In this document: positions 51,478 through 58,046 of the stretch, piece after piece
Layout: the number at the start of each line of letters is the position of its first letter
Position numbering within the stretch: the stretch's first letter is position 1
From: Maricaulis sp048270265
GTDB lineage: Bacteria; Pseudomonadota; Alphaproteobacteria; Caulobacterales; Maricaulaceae
Assembly: GCF_048270265.1 (NCBI RefSeq)
Contig: NZ_JBLWTD010000003.1
Location: forward strand, 101,906-165,905
Length of the DNA stretch: 64,000 nt
Direction: 5' to 3'
Translations under genes and position numbers: made by a program
The notes under the pieces: generated by a model
Database searches by the model: none
Told to the model about the DNA's origin: nothing
Seen by the model: only the letters and a program-made list of their open reading frames with translations

Positions 51478-52317
51478 ATGCCGGCATTGTTTCAAGTGAT
51501 TGTGGCCGCCACAAGCCTGCTTCTGGCGGGTTCGTCCGCCGGCGATGAGGTGGCGGCGGCCAGTGCAAGCGCCGAGCTGGCCACGGGTGGCAGGACGATC
51601 ACCGCGCGCTATTCCAGTTCGGTTCTCATCTTCCGGGTCGGCGCGATCAGTCTGACGGCGGGGATCGAGCCGGGCCACTATACAGCCAATACCGTGGTCG
51701 AGGCCGCCGGCCTGGCTGCCCTGTTTACCGATTTTGACATTCGCGCCGAGGTGGAAGGCCTGAGCTCCGCCGGGGCTCTGGCCCCCTTGCGCTACGCCCA
51801 TGTCGAACGCACGGGTTCAAAGGTGCGCGCCGTCGACATTGATTTCGAGGACCGGGTCGCCTCGGCGCATGCGACGCCGCCCTTCGGATCGCTTGGCGTG
51901 CCCCCGGCGACAGCGGAGCAGCGGGCGGGCGTGATCGATCCGATTTCGGCGATCTTTCTTCTGTCACAGGAACGGGCCGGTGGCGCCGAGGCGGCGTGTT
52001 CGGGGCGTATTCCCGTTTTCGACGGCAAGGCACGCTATGATCTGCGCCTGGAAGCCGGCGGCCGACAGAATGTCCGCACACCGGCCTGGCGGGGCGAGGC
52101 TTTGCTCTGCCACGCCTGGTATGAGCCGATCGCCGGCTATGATCCCGAGGATTATCCTTCAGCCGCAGAATTGCGCTATCCGCTCGATATCTGGCTGGCA
52201 CCCTTTCCCGAGCACGGCTTCTATCTTCCGGTGCGCCTGCATACGCGGGCGGGCTTTGGCGGTGTCACGATCGAGGTGGCCGAGCTTGATATTCGCCCGA
52301 CCACCGCGACGCCCTAG
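51478..52317 (+). CDS. exported DUF3108-like protein
   Basis: 279 residues. A signal peptide (about 1-22) precedes a beta-rich domain. The family pattern is visible: VIDPISAIFLLSQ followed by CSGRIPVFDGKARYDLRLEA, then LLCHAWYEPIAGYDPED and a final strand ITIEVAELDI-type segment. DUF3108 proteins are periplasmic or outer-membrane proteins of unknown function, often near cell-envelope genes. It lies across a divergent promoter region from the TamA/TamB genes. Nothing here suggests membership in the TIR/cyclase cluster that follows. Confidence 0.7.
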   Translation: MPALFQVIVAATSLLLAGSSAGDEVAAASASAELATGGRTITARYSSSVLIFRVGAISLTAGIEPGHYTANTVVEAAGLAALFTDFDIRAEVEGLSSAGALAPLRYAHVERTGSKVRAVDIDFEDRVASAHATPPFGSLGVPPATAEQRAGVIDPISAIFLLSQERAGGAEAACSGRIPVFDGKARYDLRLEAGGRQNVRTPAWRGEALLCHAWYEPIAGYDPEDYPSAAELRYPLDIWLAPFPEHGFYLPVRLHTRAGFGGVTIEVAELDIRPTTATP

Positions 52318-52340
52318 CGGGGCCTGCTTTCTTCTGCCCG

Positions 52341-52356
52341 CGTGATCGCGATCACG
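52341..52356. promoter_or_regulatory. CRP/FNR-type palindrome upstream of the TIR gene
   Basis: CGTGATCGCGATCACG is a perfect 16-base palindrome containing GTGA-N6-TCAC, the canonical half-site spacing of CRP-family operators. It lies 24 bases after the DUF3108-like stop and 232 bases before the TIR-TPR start. TATAGA at 52376-52381 could be a -10; a start about seven bases later would place the palindrome near -40, the class II activator position. A CRP-family gene lies at the other end of the same cluster. Confidence 0.55.
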
Positions 52357-52587
52357 GCGGCACGCGCGGGCCGGGTATAGATTAATGTGAAGGTTGCCAT
52401 GTGCAGCTTCCCTCCTCCTCCATAAATGGGGGGCGGCCGGGGCGCGGGACCTTGCCCAAAGCGAAGCCCCAACTTCGCCTCGCGCCCCGCCGGATTTTTT
52501 AAATCCGCCCTGCGACCTGTGCGCATGCTTGCGCCATCAGGCAACTGCACCGATCATGCCCCCTGCTTGGGATCAGGGGGCAATGCG

Positions 52588-54627
52588 ATGAGCGGGCAGA
52601 CAAGGTATCGGGCGTTTATCAGCTACAGCCATGATGACAGCCGCTGGGCGCAACGGATTCACCGTGCGCTGGAAGCCTACCGCTTGCCGGGAAACCTGGT
52701 CGGTACGGTCACCGCCCAGGGGCCGGTGCCGAAACGCCTTGTCCCGATTTTCCGCGACCGCGACGACCTCCCGGCCGCCGGCGACCTGACCGCATCGGTC
52801 CGCGCCGCGCTGGCGCTGTCTGACGTGTTGATCGTCGTCTGCTCACCCGCCGCAGCGGCTTCGCGCTGGGTGAATCAGGAGATTGATGAATTCCGCAGTG
52901 TGAACCCGCACGGCCAGATCCTCGCGGCGATTGTCGGTGGCGACCCGGCTGCCGGCGCTGATGACGGGATGGGCTGCTTCCCCGCAGCCCTGCTCGAGAG
53001 CGAACAGCCCGAAGCGGGCGCCGAACCGGTCGGTGCGGATTTCCGCCGCGGCGGTGACGGATTCCGGATGGGCATCGTCAAGCTCGCCGCCGGCATGCTC
53101 GGTCTGCGACTCGACCAGATCATCCAGCGCGATCTCCAGCGTCGTCAGCAGCGCGTGACTGTCGTCACGATGCTGTCCCTCTTGCTCGCTGTAATCATGA
53201 GCGGTCTGACCCTTGTCGCGTTTTCCGCGCGCTCGGAAGCCGAACGCCGCAAGGCTGATGCAGAGGATTTGATCGAGTTCATGTTGAGCGACCTTCAAGA
53301 CAAGCTGGAGCCGGTCGGCCGTCTCGATGTGCTCGATGCGGTCGGCGAGAAGGTCGTCGCCTATTATGCGGCACAGCCGACCCGGCAATTGTCGGCCGAT
53401 GCGCTGGGGCGCCGGTCGCGCGCTTTCCACCTGCTCGGCGAGATCGAATCCGCCGAGGGGGACCTGGAAGCGGCCTACGGGCATTTCCGCCGCGCCTATG
53501 ACGCGACGCATCAACTCCTGCTGATCGCCGGCGATAATCCGGACCGTATTTTCGAGCACTCCCAGAGCGCCTTCTGGGTTGGCTATTATGCCTGGCGTCA
53601 GGGCCGGCTCGATGATGCCGAGGCGCAATTCCTCGAATACCGGGATCTGGCCGAACGCCTGACGGAAATTGACGAAGACAATATGGAATGGCTGGCCGAG
53701 CGGGCTTACGCCAACACGAATCTGGGCGTGATCTATCTCCAGTCGGCCCGTCTGCCGGAGGCCCGCGAGGCGTTCCTCGCCGCCGCAGCGCTGGCCGCAG
53801 ACCTGGCGGCGCGTCAGCCTGACACGATCCAGGCGCATGTCGATCACGCCAATGCGCTCGCCTGGGTCGCGACCGTGCTCGAGATGACCGACGGACGAGA
53901 CGCCGCGATTGCTGCACGCCAGCAGGAAATCGCGATCTATGAGGATCAATTGGCTGCCGAGGTCGATGACTGGAATATTCGCCGCGATGCGATCAATGCC
54001 GAACGGGCACTCGCCCGTCTGTTGATCGCGCCCGGCCCCGACACACCGTCCGCGGATCTGGAGGCGGCTCTCGCGATCCTCGAGGCAACCTCATTCGAGG
54101 CTGATGCCCTGTTGCAGCGCGATCCGGCGAACGGCAACTGGCGCCTGACCACGGTGCGTCAGCGCCTGTGGCTGGCGCAGGCGCGCCTGATCGGCGGGGA
54201 CACGGCCGGGGCCCGCGAGGCCTATCTCGACGCGTCGGCCTATATGGCGCATCCGTCATGGATGTCGGACACCAGCGCCCGCATCACCGAAACCCGCCTC
54301 TATGCCGGCCTGGTCGAGGCGCGAATCTTCATTGCGATGGAACAGCTCGAGTCGGCGCGCTTGCGTCTGGACCAGTTGATGACTTCGCTGGTGGCGGAAT
54401 CCAACTGGCAGACCGAGTTCCAGTATGGCCCCTATCTGTTCGCCGCCGCCGCCAATGAGCTGGCCCATCTGGAAGCGCGGCGGGGTGAGGATGAAGCCGC
54501 GGCGGCGCTGCGGACGCACATGGTGACGATCCTGACACCGATTGCCGGTCAGCTGCGGCTCGACGCGGCAACGGAATTCCATCGAGCCCAGTCCATGATT
54601 GCCCAGGGTGATATGGCTGCGCATTAG
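52588..54627 (+). CDS. TIR-domain membrane protein with C-terminal TPR region
   Basis: 679 residues from ATG 52588, with AGGGGG seven bases upstream; a longer upstream frame looks non-coding. The TIR domain (about 5-180) begins RYRAFISYSHDDSRWAQRIH and has IFRDRDDLPAAGDL (the BB-loop region) and SRWVNQEIDEFRS, where Glu98 sits at the NAD-cleaving Glu position of catalytic TIRs. A transmembrane helix (about 190-213) follows, then a short coiled coil and a TPR-like helical domain (about 260-660, e.g. GRRSRAFHLLGEIESAEGDL). The TIR is cytoplasmic. TIR-TPR proteins can be NADase effectors or scaffolds. It is the first of three same-strand genes ending in a nucleotide cyclase. Confidence 0.85.
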   Translation: MSGQTRYRAFISYSHDDSRWAQRIHRALEAYRLPGNLVGTVTAQGPVPKRLVPIFRDRDDLPAAGDLTASVRAALALSDVLIVVCSPAAAASRWVNQEIDEFRSVNPHGQILAAIVGGDPAAGADDGMGCFPAALLESEQPEAGAEPVGADFRRGGDGFRMGIVKLAAGMLGLRLDQIIQRDLQRRQQRVTVVTMLSLLLAVIMSGLTLVAFSARSEAERRKADAEDLIEFMLSDLQDKLEPVGRLDVLDAVGEKVVAYYAAQPTRQLSADALGRRSRAFHLLGEIESAEGDLEAAYGHFRRAYDATHQLLLIAGDNPDRIFEHSQSAFWVGYYAWRQGRLDDAEAQFLEYRDLAERLTEIDEDNMEWLAERAYANTNLGVIYLQSARLPEAREAFLAAAALAADLAARQPDTIQAHVDHANALAWVATVLEMTDGRDAAIAARQQEIAIYEDQLAAEVDDWNIRRDAINAERALARLLIAPGPDTPSADLEAALAILEATSFEADALLQRDPANGNWRLTTVRQRLWLAQARLIGGDTAGAREAYLDASAYMAHPSWMSDTSARITETRLYAGLVEARIFIAMEQLESARLRLDQLMTSLVAESNWQTEFQYGPYLFAAAANELAHLEARRGEDEAAAALRTHMVTILTPIAGQLRLDAATEFHRAQSMIAQGDMAAH

Positions 54628-54686
54628 ATCCTCACGGATCGCCCACGCGCCCGGTTGACCGGTCGCACGCATGGAGGTCGAGACCA

Positions 54687-55295
54687 GTGATGAGTTTTCC
54701 TGACATGAGCGGACTGGACGGGACCCGGGTCCAGGCCGAGTTACTGGTCGCCCCGTCCCGCAGTTTCGAGTGTACCCAGCTGAGCCTGAGCACGCTGCGC
54801 GACAGCAGCTTCGTGGTCCTGACCGGCAGCGATCATGGGCGCACCGCTTTCACCGACACTGAAATCGGTGTGATTCTCAACACCTTTGACGGCGTGGTCA
54901 CCGCCAATCCCACCGCCGATGCGGCGCAATTGCGCGCGCTCGCCTATACGGCGCTGGCCCCGTTCTGGACGCCGGGCAACAGCGTCACGCCCAGCCCCTA
55001 TGACCTGACCGTGCATGGCGCCAGCCGGCTGATCTTCTTCATCAGCAAGGAGAACTGGAGCTTTGAACCCGCTCGCATCAAGCTGAAGACCAGCTTTGGT
55101 GGCGGCGAGTTTGGCGGGCTCAACTGGCTGGTCCTCGATGGCGTGAGCCTGGAGCCCAAGGCTTTCGAACTGGTCGACAGTTGCACTCAGAGAGACGAGG
55201 CCTTTGAATTCGCGCTGTTCATCGATGTCGCCCAGGCTGGCGGTGCGCAGCACACGCGCCTGATTGTCGATCCGATCATCAAGAATGAAGATTGA
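54687..55295 (+). CDS. protein of unknown function between TIR and cyclase genes
   Basis: 202 residues from GTG 54687 (nine bases after GGAGG); ATG 54690 is the alternative start. No signal peptide, membrane segment or known catalytic motif was recognised. It has beta-rich stretches such as LTVHGASRLIFFISKENWSF, GGEFGGLNWLVLDGVSLEPK and, at the end, TRLIVDPIIKNED. The strand pattern suggests a beta-sandwich or jelly roll of the kind that binds a ligand or protein. It lies 59 bases after the TIR gene and 52 before the cyclase gene, so the three are probably one transcript. Its role in the system is unknown. Confidence 0.6.
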   Translation: MMSFPDMSGLDGTRVQAELLVAPSRSFECTQLSLSTLRDSSFVVLTGSDHGRTAFTDTEIGVILNTFDGVVTANPTADAAQLRALAYTALAPFWTPGNSVTPSPYDLTVHGASRLIFFISKENWSFEPARIKLKTSFGGGEFGGLNWLVLDGVSLEPKAFELVDSCTQRDEAFEFALFIDVAQAGGAQHTRLIVDPIIKNED

Positions 55296-55347
55296 CCCGG
55301 CCGCGATCATCGGGCCCTTTTGAACCGGCACGATCGCTGGAGGGCGG

Positions 55348-57168
55348 ATGCGGCGGATAATCCTCGAACGGTTCAATCAGGGCGATCTCGCCCGCGCCTA
55401 TGATCTGTGCCTGGCTGCCACGGCGCAGTATCCCGATGATGGCTGGTTCAAGCATCGCGCTGTCCTCTGCCTGGTGCGTTCGGGCGCGCTGGAGCGGGCC
55501 GAGTATGACTTTCGCCGGTTTCGCCTCGCCGAGGCCAGCCATGACGAGGACAGCCTTGCGCTCGGTGCCCGTCTGCGCAAGAGCATGGCCCTGGAGGCGA
55601 GTGGCAGCCAGGTGCAGGCCCTGGCGCGAGTCGCGGCCGGGCAATATGACCGGATCTTTGCCCAGACCGGCGGGCATTATCCCGGTATCAATGCTGCGAC
55701 CCTGTATCTGCTGGCCGGTGATCGTGCGCGTTCGGACGAACTGGCGCGGCAGGTTCTCGGCTCCTGCCGCAATGCCCGCCCGGTTGAGGCCGAGGACGCC
55801 TATTACCGGCTGGCCTCCCAGGCGGAGGCGCATCTTCTGCTCGGCGATGCCGGCGCGGCCCAGATGGCGTTGCAATCTGCCATCGCCTGCGACCGCGACA
55901 ATACCATGGCGCACGCTACGACGATCCGGCAATTGCGCATGGTGGTGCGCCTGCTGCAGCTGGAAGCGCCCTGGCTGCGCGACCTCGAGCCGCCCCGGCC
56001 CTGCCATTTCGCCGGCCACCTCTTTCGATGTGCCGTTGATGCCGATGGAATCGCCCCGGCGCGCGAGGCGGGGCTCGCCCTGACCCTGGCGGACGCCTTC
56101 GAACGCGAGCGGATCGGGCCGGCCTATGGCGCGATTGCCGCTGGCGCGGACATACTGGTTGCCGAAGCGGCGATCTCGCGTGGCAATGAGTTGCACCTGG
56201 TCTTGCCGGTGCCGGTCAATGTCTTCATCGATGCCTCGGTGCGGCCGCTGGGCGGCAAATGGGTCCAGCGTTGCGAGGCGTGCCTGTCCAGCGCTGCCGC
56301 GATTCACGAGGTGACGACGGATCGCAAGCTGTTGTCAGGTGAGCATATCCGCTTCGCCAGCGAAGTGGCGATGGGGCTGGCCCGGATGCGAGCCAGTGCG
56401 CTGGCGACCTCGCCTGTACAGCTCCTGATCTGCGAGGACGCGGCCAGCGCCAGACGCTTCGGAACGGCGCATGACCGCAATGTCTGGAGCGAGGCGGGAC
56501 TGGACCAGGTGATGGTGCCGGTGAGCGGTCTGGAACGTTATCGGGCCGCGCCTGGGGACGCCGGCGTGCGCGATCCGGATTTTGAACAGGTGCTGCGGGC
56601 CATGCTGTTCGTCGATGTCTGCGGGTCTTCGACCGTCGCGGACGACCTTGTCCCGGTGTTCGTGAAGTCAATCATGCGCGTGCTGGCGCAGGTCTGCGAG
56701 CGGATTGACCCGGCCCCGCTGCATGCGAACAGCTGGGGCGATGGTCTGTTCCTGGCCTTCCACGGGGTCGACGAGGCGGCCCGCGCGGCGGACCAGCTGC
56801 GCAGCGCATTTTCGGCGCTCGACCTTTCCGCCTTGGGCTTGCCCGATGGCCTGGCGCTGCGGATCGGGGGGCATTACGGACCTGTCCATGAGGGCGAAGA
56901 CCCGCTGCGCCGGGTGCCCACCCTGTTCGGCGGCCAGGTGGCGATCGCCTCGCGGATCGAACGCGCAACGGTGCCCGGCTCGATCTTTGTCAGCGCACCC
57001 TTCGCGGCGGCCCTGGCCATGGCCAGCGGCAGTGAGTTTCGTTGCGAATATGTCGGTCAGACAGCGATTGACGCCTATATGCCGGATGTCGGGATGTACA
57101 GTCTGCGGGCCGTTGCCGCCGATTGTCCCGCCGCGCAGGACGAAGCGGCCTCAGCTGGGCGTGCTTAA
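55348..57168 (+). CDS. class III nucleotide cyclase with TRAF-binding-like and SLOG-like domains
   Basis: 606 residues with three parts. Residues 1-205 are helical and resemble the MAP3K TRAFs-binding/TPR domain (ALGARLRKSMALEASG, HYPGINAATLYLLAGD). Residues 215-370 look like a SLOG-type Rossmann domain: HFAGHLF, then YGAIAAGADILVAEAAISRG and ELHLVLPVPVNVF. Residues 415-590 are a class III cyclase with both metal-binding Asp (Asp423 in MLFVDVCGSST, Asp465 in NSWGDGLFLAF). The purine-selecting Lys is Asn461 and the transition-state Asn is Ala532 in VAIASRIE, although Arg536 is kept. The nucleotide made is therefore uncertain. No membrane segment. The 3' end overlaps the CRP-type gene by 18 bases. 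Confidence 0.82.
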   Translation: MRRIILERFNQGDLARAYDLCLAATAQYPDDGWFKHRAVLCLVRSGALERAEYDFRRFRLAEASHDEDSLALGARLRKSMALEASGSQVQALARVAAGQYDRIFAQTGGHYPGINAATLYLLAGDRARSDELARQVLGSCRNARPVEAEDAYYRLASQAEAHLLLGDAGAAQMALQSAIACDRDNTMAHATTIRQLRMVVRLLQLEAPWLRDLEPPRPCHFAGHLFRCAVDADGIAPAREAGLALTLADAFERERIGPAYGAIAAGADILVAEAAISRGNELHLVLPVPVNVFIDASVRPLGGKWVQRCEACLSSAAAIHEVTTDRKLLSGEHIRFASEVAMGLARMRASALATSPVQLLICEDAASARRFGTAHDRNVWSEAGLDQVMVPVSGLERYRAAPGDAGVRDPDFEQVLRAMLFVDVCGSSTVADDLVPVFVKSIMRVLAQVCERIDPAPLHANSWGDGLFLAFHGVDEAARAADQLRSAFSALDLSALGLPDGLALRIGGHYGPVHEGEDPLRRVPTLFGGQVAIASRIERATVPGSIFVSAPFAAALAMASGSEFRCEYVGQTAIDAYMPDVGMYSLRAVAADCPAAQDEAASAGRA

Positions 57169-57834
57169 CCGCGCCAGATGTTCCGGATCGACGAGCTCGA
57201 AGGCGTTCTTGCGCCGCCGCAGCATGCCGCGGCGTTCCAGGCCGCTGATGGTGCGCGACACGGTTTCGCGCGTCGTACTGACCCGAAGGGCAATGGCTGT
57301 CAGCGAGGGGATGGGCTGGATGATGCGGGTGCGGCCGGCTTGCGAGCTTTCCGACATGCGCAGGATTTCCGCATAGATACGCCCCGGTGCCGACAGGGCC
57401 GAAAGCTCGAACATGCGCTGAGTGGTGTGGTGAACCCGGCGGGCAAGGAGGCGCGACAGGGCCAGGCCCAGATCGCCATACTGCTGCAGCAGGGCCAGGA
57501 AGGCGGTGGCGGTATAGCTCGCCAGTTCGCAATCTGTCTCGGCGATGATCTCGGAGGTGCGGGGACGGTCGGTCAGGGCCGCGAGTTCGCCGATGATCGC
57601 GCCGGGTTTGAGCGTGTCGAGCCAGATTTCCTGTCCGCCCTCGGACAGCAGGACGACGCGCGCCGTGCCGTCGAGAATAAGGAAAACCTGATCTTCCTGG
57701 TCATCCTGGGCAATAATGCTGGTGCCGGCCGGAAACCGCCGGATTTCGGCGCGCGAAACCAGCGTCGCGCGGGCATCTTCGTTTGTCAGAAATAGAGCAT
57801 CCAGGGCCCGAGCCCAGGAGTTGTCCGCCGTCAT
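57151..57834 (-). CDS. CRP/FNR-family transcriptional regulator
   Basis: 227 residues from ATG 57834, with GGGGA upstream; longer frames add non-coding sequence. Residues 20-135 are a cyclic-nucleotide-binding domain whose phosphate-binding cassette PGAIIGELAALTDRPRTSEI keeps the Gly-Glu and the Arg needed for cNMP binding, so it is probably a nucleotide sensor and not an FNR iron-sulphur type (no Cys cluster). Residues 155-215 form a winged helix with IPSLTAIALRVSTTRETVSR and the recognition helix. Its 3' end overlaps that of the cyclase (convergent, 18 bases). A perfect CRP-type palindrome lies upstream of the TIR gene, which suggests that it reads the cyclase product and controls the cluster; this is inference. 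Confidence 0.87.
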   Translation of the reverse strand: MTADNSWARALDALFLTNEDARATLVSRAEIRRFPAGTSIIAQDDQEDQVFLILDGTARVVLLSEGGQEIWLDTLKPGAIIGELAALTDRPRTSEIIAETDCELASYTATAFLALLQQYGDLGLALSRLLARRVHHTTQRMFELSALSAPGRIYAEILRMSESSQAGRTRIIQPIPSLTAIALRVSTTRETVSRTISGLERRGMLRRRKNAFELVDPEHLARLSTPS

Positions 57835-58046
57835 GCGTGTCCCCGTCTCGCAAACAGTTGCTTCGTAGGGATATTTACGGATCAAGCCGGGGAAGGCCAG
57901 CGAAAAAGGCCGCCAGCCCCGGATCGGGGCCGGCCAGTGCGCAGCGCCGCAATGACGGCGCACGCCGGCGCGGGCGTTCACAGCATCAAGGCTTTCAAGG
58001 TCCGCCAAAAACCTGCTTAACTGAGGGCTGGATAAACGGGGATTCA

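Noticed and set aside
55296..55347. Possible terminator before the cyclase gene
   Set aside because: Only short GC-rich pairings before TTTT were found, and the genes on either side look cotranscribed.
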